A stretch of DNA of 64,000 nt from Faecalibacterium longum CLA-AA-H243 (GTDB lineage Bacteria; Bacillota; Clostridia; Oscillospirales; Ruminococcaceae): contig NZ_JAJEQG010000002.1 of assembly GCF_020687245.1 (NCBI RefSeq), forward strand, positions 124,001-188,000, in the 5' to 3' direction. A program made the position numbers and the translations under genes. Every line of letters begins with the position of its first letter. Within the stretch, counting starts at the first letter, position 1. Below are positions 46,122 to 53,291 of this stretch, piece by piece. The notes under the pieces were generated by a model. That model did not search any database and was not told where the DNA came from. It saw only the letters and a program-made list of their open reading frames with translations.

Positions 46122-47654
46122 TCACACCCCCGGCACAAGCAGTCTCCGCGCCTCGTCGAGGCGGGCGGTGCCGTCGGGGAGGTCGTTGGCGGCCAGCATC
46201 TGGCCGGGCGAGACGTGGTAGCGCCGGGCGATGGCGAACAGCTCCTCCCCCGGCTGGGCGTAGCAGATGCGGAGCGACACCTCCGGGTCGGCGGGGGCGA
46301 GGGGGTCGCCCAGCTCCACCGCCCCCACGAGAGAGGCCGTCTGCCGCGCCAGCACCGCGCCCTCGGCCCGGACGGTAAGGGACACATCCAGCGCGCCGCC
46401 TGCGCTGGCGCATTGCAGGTCCTGAACGCTCAGCCAGCACTCGGGGTAGGCGTCGGCATCCTCGGGCAGGTCGGCGGGGAGAGGCAGGGCATAGTCCAGC
46501 GCCTTTTCGTAGCACTCCATCTCCCCGAGGGTATTTTCCGCAAAGGCCGACACCACGGCCCGGGCCGTCAGGACGGCTCTCCCCTCCTGCCGCGTCAGGC
46601 TCACCGGCCCGAAGGACGCGAAGCAGGCCAAAATATGCGCTCCTGCGTCGGGCAGAGGGCCGGAGCCTCGCAGCACCGTCGTCTCGTCCAGCGCGCAGAG
46701 CAGCGACTCGGTGGCGAGAGTCTGGGGCGTGAGGGTCGTCTCGAAGCGGGTGGAGAAGGCATCGGCCACGCATTGGAGCTGGTAGGGACGCCAGCCGCTC
46801 AGCCGCAGCATCGCCGTGGCCGTGAGGGTGGTGGAGGCAGAGCCGTCCTCGGTGGTCTCCCCTTCTGCCGCCGCAAAGCCCACCGGCTCCAGCACGCAGA
46901 GGCAGCGGCAGTCCTCGCTGAGGCCGTCTGCATCCAGGATCTGGTTGAAGGGCAGGTCGGCGGTCTGGCTGCGGAGGGCGGCGTCCCCTTCGGCCCGCCA
47001 TGCGCAGAGGACATGCAAAACCCCCTTCGCCACGGCCTTGCCCTGCATCCGCTTCAGCTCCCGCACCTCGGCGGTGCCGGTGATGTCGAGGATGGCGGCG
47101 GGAGGCTTCGGGAAGGTCAGCGCCCCCTCGATGGTCACGAGCTTTTCGAGGGTGGCGGCCCGCCGCACCCCTGCCAGCGTGACCGGCTTCTGCTCGATGC
47201 CGCCCTCGCTGAGGGCCGTGATGACCTCGGTGGACAGCTGGGCGTGGACGCTCACCACCAGCCCGTAGGCCCCCCGCACCTCGATGCGGCGGGGGTTGAC
47301 GGCCCGGCAGTTGAGGTATTCGGTCTGGCCCTCGACGCAGGCTGTCCACGCCGTGGCCGCAAAGCTGGGCAGCTCGAGGGCCTTGGTGAAGGGCAGCTTC
47401 TGCTCGGTCTGGCACAGCCCCGCCCCCTCTTCGCCCTGATAATACACGGTACAGCGCAAATATCCTTCCAGCGTCAGCCGCCCGGGGGCCAGCTGCTTTT
47501 GCAGCACCACCGGCTTTGCGAAGCACTTGACGATGCGCTGCACCGGCGGCAGATAGTCCGAGATCAGTAGTTCGGTCTCGAGGGGCAGCTCCGCCTTGGC
47601 GGTGCAGTCCGCACCCGCCGCAGGCAGAACGTCCCGGAACACTTTCAGCTCCAT
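46122..47654 (-). CDS. SipL-like protein (DUF3794 repeats plus LysM)
   Basis: A 510-residue protein with DUF3794/SPOCS-type repeats over most of its length (for example ELLISDYLPPVQRIVKC, YLRCTVYYQ, then a repeat near ADLPFNQILDADGL) and a C-terminal LysM domain (YAQPGEELFAIARRYHVSPGQMLAANDL). That is the layout of SipL of Clostridioides difficile, which tethers SpoIVA and the spore coat to the forespore. GGAAAGGAG precedes the ATG at 47654. Flanked by two toxin modules. Confidence 0.8.
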   Translation of the reverse strand: MELKVFRDVLPAAGADCTAKAELPLETELLISDYLPPVQRIVKCFAKPVVLQKQLAPGRLTLEGYLRCTVYYQGEEGAGLCQTEQKLPFTKALELPSFAATAWTACVEGQTEYLNCRAVNPRRIEVRGAYGLVVSVHAQLSTEVITALSEGGIEQKPVTLAGVRRAATLEKLVTIEGALTFPKPPAAILDITGTAEVRELKRMQGKAVAKGVLHVLCAWRAEGDAALRSQTADLPFNQILDADGLSEDCRCLCVLEPVGFAAAEGETTEDGSASTTLTATAMLRLSGWRPYQLQCVADAFSTRFETTLTPQTLATESLLCALDETTVLRGSGPLPDAGAHILACFASFGPVSLTRQEGRAVLTARAVVSAFAENTLGEMECYEKALDYALPLPADLPEDADAYPECWLSVQDLQCASAGGALDVSLTVRAEGAVLARQTASLVGAVELGDPLAPADPEVSLRICYAQPGEELFAIARRYHVSPGQMLAANDLPDGTARLDEARRLLVPGV

Positions 47655-47784
47655 GGTGATGCTCCTTTCCTGTCCTTGCTCTGATGAGAGTATATGCGGG
47701 GTGGGAAGGGAGCAGAACAAAAATCCCCCTTGGAGGTCGCAGCTCCTTGGGGGATTTCCATTACGGCAGATTTGTTTATTTCTA

Positions 47785-47813
47785 TATCTTTTGTCGAAAA
47801 TCTATGTTATAAT
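47785..47813 (+). promoter_or_regulatory. Sense promoter of module B
   Basis: TATCTT (47785-47790), 17 bases, TATAAT (47808-47813) with TG of an extended -10. Confidence 0.7.
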
Positions 47814-47856
47814 TGGTTTGCGGCCTTGCCCGCCCATTTTATTAAAGGAGCCCGGG

Positions 47857-47997
47857 TTGCGGCACCCAGCGTCTGCTTCGCTGCCGCTCGCATCCTGCTG
47901 GCCGCGGCCCCAACAGCTCCTCCCTGTTTCCGCCACTGGCGGCGGTCGTCGCCGTTGCAAGTGGCTTGACGGATGGCTGACGGGCCGTAAGCACTAA
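47857..47997 (+). pseudogene. Divergent or decayed toxin module B, peptide reading frame
   Basis: A TTG-initiated frame of 46 codons, preceded by AAAGGAG. The C-terminal part reads RRRCKWLDGWL and keeps CKWLD of the peptide family; the N-terminal part is Ala/Pro/Ser rich and not a good membrane helix. Module A equals this copy with 18 codons removed in frame. Terminator (about 48004-48036) and opposing promoter (48084-48111) are intact. A solo copy of the terminator hairpin lies at about 47731-47757. Confidence 0.5.
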
Positions 47998-48083
47998 AAA
48001 GGACCCCCTTTCGGAGATTGCAGCTCCGGGAGGGGGTTTTCTTTCCGTGGGACGATGAATCAGTAATTGCCTTTACTATCTTT

Positions 48084-48111
48084 AGTATATGCGATTCCCC
48101 GCAAAAGTCAA
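48084..48111 (-). promoter_or_regulatory. Opposing promoter of module B
   Basis: Minus-strand TTGACT and TATACT with a 16-base spacer, identical in layout to modules C and D. Confidence 0.7.
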
Positions 48112-48141
48112 GCGTTGCGCAGAAAGTTTACAAGCGCATCA

Positions 48142-48672
48142 TCAGGCCCGGACAATGACCACCAAGCAGTATTCCCGGCCCTCGACGGTCTTATGGCAGA
48201 CGCCGACACGCAGCTTGGTATTGACCGTGGGCGACACATCTTTATAGTACACCCCGACCACCGGCGCACCGCTGGAGAACCGCTCTACCTGCTGAAGGGC
48301 GCTCATCCCGGTGGAGTCGAAAGCAACAAAGCTCACGAAATTGCTCTGCTCGTAGGCTTTCAGGCTGTCTTGCAGGAAGCCTTCCAGCGTCTGACCGGCG
48401 TCTATGGGGAAGTCGCTCTTCAGGTAGATGATGTTCCCCTCCCCGTCCTTCTGGAACCAGTCCGGGGTGAACGCGGGCCGGATGGTGCGGGTCAGCGCGG
48501 GGACGCCGTAAGAGACTTCGGTGTTTGGGTAGATACGCTTGAAGATGTCGGCGACGCCCACCGCGACGAGCCTGTCCTCTTCTGTCCCGCTGGCACCGCC
48601 GGAACAGCCGGTGAGCAGGGCCAGCATCAGCACGCCCGCAAGGGCGAGGGCAAGGAGCTTTTTCAGTTTCAT
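48142..48672 (-). CDS. Lipoprotein of unknown function
   Basis: A 176-residue protein with a lipobox LALLTGC (Cys about residue 23) after a short hydrophobic signal. The mature part holds a mixed alpha/beta domain with no motif I recognise. It should be anchored on the outer face of the membrane. It lies between module B and a block of palindromic repeats. Confidence 0.75.
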   Translation of the reverse strand: MKLKKLLALALAGVLMLALLTGCSGGASGTEEDRLVAVGVADIFKRIYPNTEVSYGVPALTRTIRPAFTPDWFQKDGEGNIIYLKSDFPIDAGQTLEGFLQDSLKAYEQSNFVSFVAFDSTGMSALQQVERFSSGAPVVGVYYKDVSPTVNTKLRVGVCHKTVEGREYCLVVIVRA

Positions 48673-48818
48673 GGTCGTATCCTCCGTTCACTGTGGTGTT
48701 TTTGATACTTCCATTATAACCCGTCTCCCGCCGCAGCTGCAACGGCCATTCGCGCAGGTTTTGGGGCGATTCACGCAGGTTTCGGGAAATACGGCTGCTC
48801 CGAGAGGGGCGGGGTATC

Positions 48819-48989
48819 TGGCAAAGTTCCAAAATATCATCGATTCATCGTCATAAATCGAACTTTGCCACGTTGGCAAACTTAAGGTTTGCTGGCAAAG
48901 TAGGTAGTTTGCCAATCAGGAGAACTTTGCCATGTTGGCAAACAATCAACATTGAACGATATATCATTTAATTTATAGGAACTTTGCCA
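48819..48989. repeat. Iteron-like palindromic repeats (AACTTTGCCA family)
   Basis: AACTTTGCCA or its complement occurs at 48819-48828, 48861-48870, 48893-48901 (partial), 48923-48932 and 48980-48989. Two form perfect TTTGCCA-N3-TGGCAAA palindromes (48864-48880 and 48926-48942), and TTTGCCA stands alone at 48908-48914. The block runs into the end of the RepA-like ATPase gene. The rest of the 48673-48967 gap shows only a doubled CGCAGGTTT-type stretch near 48756-48785. Confidence 0.75.
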
Positions 48990-50389
48990 CTTGTTTCACT
49001 ACAGTAGAGGAATGAGTACCATTGATTTTTTCCATCTTGTTGGCGAATATTCTTCTTTATAATCTCGCCTGATTTGATAAGGTTGCCATACGCCCGGATA
49101 TATGTCCTATCACTGCACCCCATCTCCTTCATCACCTCTGCCCTCAGCTGGGTGCTGGGCATACTCCCCAGCTTGCTCTCGGCCAGCACGTTGAGGATGG
49201 CCTGCGCGGTATCCTCCTTGGTCTGGGCGGTGCGGACGCGGCGCTCCTCCACGAAGTCGGCGTCCTTCTTGTCGGTGCGGCTGTCAAAGACGGCCACCGC
49301 CGTCGTGACGCCCTCCACCTGCGCCTGCTCGATGTGGAGCAGGGCCGTCCGGGCCGGGGCGGAGTAGCTGCTCTTCTCGTGGCTGAGGTAGAGCTTTTCG
49401 CTGTTCTTGTCGCGGCCCATCATGAGGACGCTGCGGGCGATGTCCCAGATGTCGGAGCTGTCGGCCAGACGGGCGCGGCCCGAGACGTTGGCGCGCTTGT
49501 TGGTGTGCATCGAGATGAGGGCCGCGCAGCCGTGCCTGGCGCAGAGGGCTTTGAGGGGCAGCAGGGCGCTGCGCATCTGGTTGCGGCTGGCCATCTCCAC
49601 CCCCGCAGGCAGAAAGCTCTGCAGCGGGTCGATGATGACGAGGGCGGGCGCGGCCTTCCCCACGTACTTTGCAAAGCTCGTGTCCGGGATGCAGAGCGGG
49701 CTGCCGGTGCGGGCAAAATAGGCGTCACTGGTGACCACCATCACCCGGCTCATATCGGCCCCTGCCGCCGTCAGGCGGGCTTTGAGCACCTTGCCGGGGT
49801 CGTCCTCGCCGGAAAAAAGGAGGACGCTGCCGGTCTTCTCCGGCGGCTGGGGGAAGAAGCCGGAGGTCCGGCCCGCCGTGACATACGCAATGAGCTGGGC
49901 CTGCCAGATGCCCTTGCCGGTGCCGCCGTCGGCACCCAGAAGCGACACCTCCCCCATGGGCAGCAGCCCATCCACCAGCCAGCTCACGTTCTGGATGGGG
50001 ACGTTCTCGAGGCAGTCGGGGGTGAAGCTGAGGGGCGCGGCGCGGCGGCGGTCCCGGAAGCGCGCCCGGGCCGCGTCGGCCTTTTCCCGGTAGGCGGCAT
50101 AGTCCTCGGCGATGCGGCTCTGGAACTCCTCCCGGCCCACCGCTTCCAGCTCGCTCTTGCCGTCGGCCAGCCAGCGCTCCATTCGGAAGGTCAGGCCCTG
50201 CCAGAAGCCCAGCTCCTTCGCCCTCGCCTCCACCAGCTCGGAGCGGCTGAGGACGTCCTCGGGGCGGTCCTGCCCGGCGAACCAGTAGGTCAGCCGGGAG
50301 AACAGCTCCTCTTCGGTGCGCACCGTGCCGAGGTAGGCCACGAAGTCGTCGTAGCTGCCCGGGGTGCGGTCGGTCATGTTTTTCTGCAT
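48968..50389 (-). CDS. RepA-like AAA ATPase (AAA_25 type)
   Basis: A 473-residue protein with Walker A GADGGTGKG (about residue 150), Walker B ALVIIDPLQSFLPAG and SMHTNKRANVSGRARLADSSDIWD after it, the pattern of RepA/RecA-like plasmid and phage replicative ATPases. A C-terminal winged-helix-like region (SKLGSMPSTQLRAEVMKEMGCSDRT) could bind DNA. AAAGGAG precedes the ATG at 50389; a 49-codon longer frame is not supported. No other phage or plasmid gene is near, so it looks like a solitary relic or a domesticated gene. Confidence 0.85.
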   Translation of the reverse strand: MQKNMTDRTPGSYDDFVAYLGTVRTEEELFSRLTYWFAGQDRPEDVLSRSELVEARAKELGFWQGLTFRMERWLADGKSELEAVGREEFQSRIAEDYAAYREKADAARARFRDRRRAAPLSFTPDCLENVPIQNVSWLVDGLLPMGEVSLLGADGGTGKGIWQAQLIAYVTAGRTSGFFPQPPEKTGSVLLFSGEDDPGKVLKARLTAAGADMSRVMVVTSDAYFARTGSPLCIPDTSFAKYVGKAAPALVIIDPLQSFLPAGVEMASRNQMRSALLPLKALCARHGCAALISMHTNKRANVSGRARLADSSDIWDIARSVLMMGRDKNSEKLYLSHEKSSYSAPARTALLHIEQAQVEGVTTAVAVFDSRTDKKDADFVEERRVRTAQTKEDTAQAILNVLAESKLGSMPSTQLRAEVMKEMGCSDRTYIRAYGNLIKSGEIIKKNIRQQDGKNQWYSFLYCSETSGKVPIN

Positions 50390-50491
50390 AAAAACTCCTT
50401 TCGTAAGTTGTTTTGTTGCTTTTATTATAACTATGAAAGGTTGTGCAGTCAACGCAAGCTTTCTGCGTATTTCTGCGCAGAAAAAGAGAAA

Positions 50492-50580
50492 AACCCCCTC
50501 GGGGCAGTTGCTCCGAAGGGGGTAAAATTTAACCATGGCAGATGGAAAGCCCCCGGGGAGTTGCCGCTCCTTGGGGGCGT
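50492..50580 (+). repeat. Two tandem copies of the module hairpin before module C
   Basis: ACCCCCTCGG...CCGAAGGGGGT (50492-50523) and GCCCCCGGGGAG...CTCCTTGGGGGC (about 50550-50580) are relatives of the module terminators. They insulate the toxin promoter from upstream transcription. Confidence 0.6.
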
Positions 50581-50591
50581 TGCTTTTATTG

Positions 50592-50620
50592 TATCTTTTT
50601 GCCGAAGTTTATGATATACT
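50592..50620 (+). promoter_or_regulatory. Sense (toxin) promoter of module C
   Basis: TATCTT (50592-50597), 17 bases, TATACT (50615-50620) with TG at the extended -10. Confidence 0.75.
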
Positions 50621-50670
50621 TGTTTTGCGGTTCATCCCGCCCATCTTACTTGGGAAGGGAGGTGTACCTG

Positions 50671-50775
50671 ATGATTCATATCCTCACGATTTTGGAGTCT
50701 GTCGTAGCAGATGTAATGTCGCATTACATCTGCAAGTGGCTTGACAGATTCGACAAGGACCGCAAGCCCGACTAA
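50671..50775 (+). CDS. Fst-like type I toxin candidate, module C
   Basis: A 34-residue peptide that begins MIHILTILESVVADVM, continues SHYICKWLDR and ends with a charged tail (DKDRKPD). The one hydrophobic helix (2-21) plus charged C-terminus resembles Fst/Ldr toxins in size and layout (Fst has 33 residues and ends LDEEDDSRK). GGGAGGTG is seven bases before the ATG. GGTGTACC (50661-50668), overlapping the ribosome-binding site, and ATATCCTCAC (50678-50687) are repeated beyond the terminator. Twenty-nine of 34 residues equal those of module D. Confidence 0.75.
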   Translation: MIHILTILESVVADVMSHYICKWLDRFDKDRKPD

Positions 50776-50779
50776 ACGG

Positions 50780-50854
50780 AAAGCCCCCGGGGAGGTCGCA
50801 ACTCCTTGGGGGCTTTTCTTTTTGGTGTACCGAATGGAATATCCTCACAATTCC
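50780..50854 (-). ncRNA. Predicted antitoxin RNA of module C
   Basis: The strong opposing promoter (TTGACT, 16 bases, TATACT, at 50888-50861) would start an RNA near 50854. It first copies the direct repeats ATATCCTCAC (50839-50848) and GGTGTACC (50824-50831), so its 5' part is complementary to the toxin start region, then the shared hairpin (50781-50815). Extent is inferred from the promoter and hairpin. Confidence 0.6.
50781..50815. terminator. Shared terminator hairpin of module C
   Basis: AAGCCCCC and GGGGGCTT enclose a GGAGG...ACTCC inner stem, followed by TTCTTTTT on the toxin strand. Convergent transcription meets here. Confidence 0.85.
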
Positions 50855-50860
50855 ATCTTT

Positions 50861-50888
50861 AGTATATGCCATTCCCCGCAAAAGTCAA
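50861..50888 (-). promoter_or_regulatory. Opposing (antitoxin) promoter of module C
   Basis: Minus-strand TTGACT and TATACT with 16 bases between; an AT-rich GTAAACTTTCT block upstream is common to all four modules and may be an UP element. Confidence 0.75.
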
Positions 50889-50921
50889 GCGTTGCACAGA
50901 AAGTTTACAAGCCTGCTGCTT

Positions 50922-51041
50922 TCATTTTGCAAGTTCCTCATACACGTGCTTGTTACGGTCCATCAGCTTCAGCGAAGAGGCCAGCACATCGTCATCTGCT
51001 GCGGCCTGCATGGCATCCGCCTGGTTGAAATCACACTTCAC
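50922..51041 (-). CDS. 39-residue ORF coupled to the one upstream
   Basis: A GTG-initiated small protein with two helices (DAMQAAADDDVLASSLKLM and a basic end). Its GTG overlaps the TGA of the preceding micro-ORF (GTGA), and AAGGAG lies eight bases before it, so translational coupling is likely. No family recognised. Confidence 0.55.
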   Translation of the reverse strand: MKCDFNQADAMQAAADDDVLASSLKLMDRNKHVYEELAK

Positions 51042-51124
51042 TCTTCTCTCTCCTTTTTTATGCCAAACAGCCTCCGGAGCAAGCCTCTCAGGCACTTGGG
51101 GCTTTTGAGAACGACCACCTGCAT
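51038..51124 (-). CDS. 28-residue basic micro-protein
   Basis: A small ORF starting MQVVVLKSPKCLRGLLRRLF and ending GIKKEREE. The LKSPK...GLLR..FGIKK pattern is one I associate with short uncharacterised proteins of Clostridia. A weak GGTGG site is upstream. A longer reading of another frame (78 residues from 51158) covers both micro-ORFs and is less convincing. Confidence 0.5.
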   Translation of the reverse strand: MQVVVLKSPKCLRGLLRRLFGIKKEREE

Positions 51125-51189
51125 AGAGCCGACCACCTTTCGTCGCTTGATACGCCATTATAGGCGTCCCGCGCCCGGAATGTTCCGGT

Positions 51190-51840
51190 TCAGCTCAAGA
51201 TCGGCCCGTCCGGCACCGTCTCCACCACCACCAGCGCGCCCTTTTGGGTGGAGATGGTGATGCAGTCGGAGCCATCGGCATACTCGTTGCTGACGCCGAG
51301 GGGGTAGCCTGCGGTGAGGACGGCGTCGGTCAGCTCGTAGAAGGAGCCCCGCTCCGAGACCCCCTCTGCCCTGCCCTCCATCGGGAAGACCGAGAGGTAG
51401 AAATACTCATTCCTAGGGTAGCGGCGGGTCTCGCCGGGCATCACGAAGGTGATGCGGCTGCGCTCGTCCAGAAGCGTGGCGCGGACGCCCCGCTGTTCGA
51501 GGCCGAGGCCGGTGCAGAGGTTGGCCAGCGTATGCTCGAGGCGTCTGCCGCCCAGTACACCCAGCAGCAGCGCCTCGTCGAAGCCCTTCTCGGAGGCCAG
51601 CTTTGCCGCGTACTCGGTGTCGGTGTCGTCCTTGACGTGGGGCAGGATGATGGTGTCGTCGCCCTCCTGTGCCGGGCAGGGCGCGGTGTCGAAGTCGCCC
51701 ACGATGATGTCGGGGCGGCAGTGGAGCGGCCCACAGTTGCGGTAGCCCGCGTCGCAGGCAATGATGGTGTCGCCGGGCCGCAGGGCCGACGCCAGCGAGG
51801 CGCTGACCGGGCAGGCGGAAATGATAACACAGCGGGACAT
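51190..51840 (-). CDS. thiN: Thiamine diphosphokinase
   Basis: A 216-residue enzyme that makes thiamine diphosphate from thiamine. It has the family motifs CDAGYRN, VGDFDTAP, and LPHVKDDTDTEYAAKLA (the DKDxTD-type metal/ATP site), then GVLGGRRLEHTLANL. AGAAGGA precedes the ATG at 51840. In Bacillus thiN follows rsgA-rpe; here rpe is missing and a toxin module and MITE lie between rsgA and thiN. Confidence 0.95.
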   Translation of the reverse strand: MSRCVIISACPVSASLASALRPGDTIIACDAGYRNCGPLHCRPDIIVGDFDTAPCPAQEGDDTIILPHVKDDTDTEYAAKLASEKGFDEALLLGVLGGRRLEHTLANLCTGLGLEQRGVRATLLDERSRITFVMPGETRRYPRNEYFYLSVFPMEGRAEGVSERGSFYELTDAVLTAGYPLGVSNEYADGSDCITISTQKGALVVVETVPDGPILS

Positions 51841-51887
51841 GGGATTCCTTCTTTCTGGGAAGTATGATAACACAGTGTCTTTTTCTG

Positions 51888-51916
51888 TATCTTTTTGTCG
51901 ATGTTTATGGTATACT
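51888..51916 (+). promoter_or_regulatory. Sense (toxin) promoter of module D
   Basis: TATCTT (51888-51893), 17 bases, TATACT (51911-51916), with TGG before it forming an extended -10. Confidence 0.75.
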
Positions 51917-51966
51917 GGTTCTGCGGTTCATCCCGCCCATCTCACTTGGGAAGGGAGGTGAAACCA

Positions 51967-52071
51967 ATGATCCATATTCTCACAATCTTGGAGTCTGCCG
52001 TGGCAAATATAATTTCACATTATATCTGTAAGTGGCTTGACAGACTCGACAAGGACCGTAAGCCCGACTAA
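51967..52071 (+). CDS. Fst-like type I toxin candidate, module D
   Basis: A 34-residue peptide starting MIHILTILESAVANII and ending DKDRKPD with the same CKWLDR centre as module C. Five residues differ (11, 14, 15, 16 and 27), all conservative or within the hydrophobic helix, which fits selection on the protein. GGGAGGTG precedes the ATG. GTGAAACCAATG (51958-51969) and TTCTCACAATC (51977-51987) recur exactly beyond the terminator. Confidence 0.75.
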   Translation: MIHILTILESAVANIISHYICKWLDRLDKDRKPD

Positions 52072-52075
52072 ATGG

Positions 52076-52150
52076 AAAGCCCCCTGGGAGCGGCAACTCC
52101 TTGGGGGCTTTTCTTTTTTAGTGAAACCAATGGAATCTTCTCACAATCCC
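52076..52150 (-). ncRNA. Predicted antitoxin RNA of module D
   Basis: Transcription from 52184-52157 would begin near 52150 and copy TTCTCACAATC (52138-52148) and GTGAAACCAATG (52121-52132), then the hairpin. Both repeats are perfect copies (11 and 12 bases) of the toxin start region, so the RNA can pair with the ribosome-binding site and start codon. Confidence 0.6.
52077..52110. terminator. Shared terminator hairpin of module D
   Basis: AAGCCCCC (52077-52084) pairs with GGGGGCTT (52103-52110); TTCTTTTTT follows on the toxin strand. Confidence 0.85.
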
Positions 52151-52156
52151 ATCTTT

Positions 52157-52184
52157 AGTATATGCGATTCCCCGCAAAAGTCAA
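52157..52184 (-). promoter_or_regulatory. Opposing (antitoxin) promoter of module D
   Basis: Minus-strand TTGACT and TATACT with a 16-base spacer, and the shared AAACTTTCTG block upstream. Confidence 0.75.
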
Positions 52185-52233
52185 GCGCTGTGCAGAAAGT
52201 TTACAGGGCAGGACTCGTAAGCAAGGCCCGTCT

Positions 52234-52378
52234 TAGTACAACCTCTCAGTCTCACTCCGTTCGACAGCTCCCCTAGTAGGGGAGCCTCTGGCGAAACCGT
52301 TCACTTTGCGGGGACTGCCAAGGCCTCTCCTACAAGGAGAGGTGGCATCGCGTCAGCGATGACGGAGAGGTTGTACTA
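52234..52378. mobile_element. MITE-like element
   Basis: A 145-bp element whose ends are 18-bp inverted repeats with one mismatch (TAGTACAACCTCTC...). Inside are GCTCCCCT/AGGGGAGC and CTCTCCT/AGGAGAG hairpins. It has no coding capacity. A partial end copy lies at about 44573-44598. No clear target duplication was seen. Confidence 0.65.
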
Positions 52379-52405
52379 CGGACAGCTCCACCGTGACGGA
52401 GAGGT

Positions 52406-53281
52406 TCATCCCCTCCTCTGCCACTCCTTCACATCCTTGACCTCATCGTACATGGCGCAGTAGCTGTCGTAGCGGGTCTGGGAGAGCTTGCCTTCCGCGA
52501 GGGCGGCGCGGACGGCGCAGCCCTTCTCGGAGCGGTGGGAGCAGCCGGTGAACTGGCACGCGCCGAGGTAAGGCCCGAACTCCGGGAAGGCATGTTCCAG
52601 ACCCTCTTTCGGGATGAAGCCCGCCCGGCTGGCCTCGAGGCTGGCAAAGCCCGGGGTGTCGGCGATGCGGCCCCCGAAGGCTTCAAAGATGGTCACCTCG
52701 CGGGTGGTGTGACGGCCACGGCCCAGCTTCTGGCTGATGGCGGCGGTCTGACGCTCCACGTCGGGCAGGAGGGCGTTCAGCAGGGTGGATTTGCCCACGC
52801 CGGAGTTGCCGCAGAAGGCGCAGAGACGGCCATTGATCCAGTGCTTGATGTCGTCCAGACCCTCGCCGGTGGCGTAGTCGATGCGGATGAAGGGCAGGGT
52901 CGATTTTTCGTAGGCGCTGCGCAGAAACTCCGCCTCGGCGAGGTCGCTTTTGGTGCAGACGATGACGGGCTGGACGCCCTTGTCCACCGCGATGGCCGAG
53001 AGCTTATCCAGCACGAGGGTGCTGGGGGTGGGCTGGGTGGTGCTTGCCACGAGGAACAGCACATCGAGGTTCGCCATGGGCGGGCGGACGAAGACGTTCC
53101 GCCGGGGTGCGATGCCCGCGATGACCGCCGCGCCGTTCTCGGTCTCCAGCGTCACCACGTCGCCCGCCACGGGGGTGATCTTCTGCTTGCGGAAGATGCC
53201 CCGGGGCTTGCACTCCACGATGCCTTCCGACGTCTTAACGTAATAAAATCCGCCGATGCCTTTTGTGATATAACCTGTCAT
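52406..53281 (-). CDS. rsgA: Ribosome small subunit-dependent GTPase A
   Basis: A 291-residue circularly permuted GTPase acting in late 30S assembly. The G4 region VCTKSDLAE precedes G1 GNSGVGKST, and the zinc site (CQFTGCSHRSEKGCAV) is C-terminal. An OB-fold forms the N-terminus. It follows prkC by ten bases, as in Bacillus. Confidence 0.96.
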   Translation of the reverse strand: MTGYITKGIGGFYYVKTSEGIVECKPRGIFRKQKITPVAGDVVTLETENGAAVIAGIAPRRNVFVRPPMANLDVLFLVASTTQPTPSTLVLDKLSAIAVDKGVQPVIVCTKSDLAEAEFLRSAYEKSTLPFIRIDYATGEGLDDIKHWINGRLCAFCGNSGVGKSTLLNALLPDVERQTAAISQKLGRGRHTTREVTIFEAFGGRIADTPGFASLEASRAGFIPKEGLEHAFPEFGPYLGACQFTGCSHRSEKGCAVRAALAEGKLSQTRYDSYCAMYDEVKDVKEWQRRG

Positions 53282-53291
53282 ACCTACTCCT

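Noticed and set aside
45737-52400. CRISPR array
   Set aside because: The repeated hairpins are not evenly spaced, enclose promoters and genes, and there are no cas genes.
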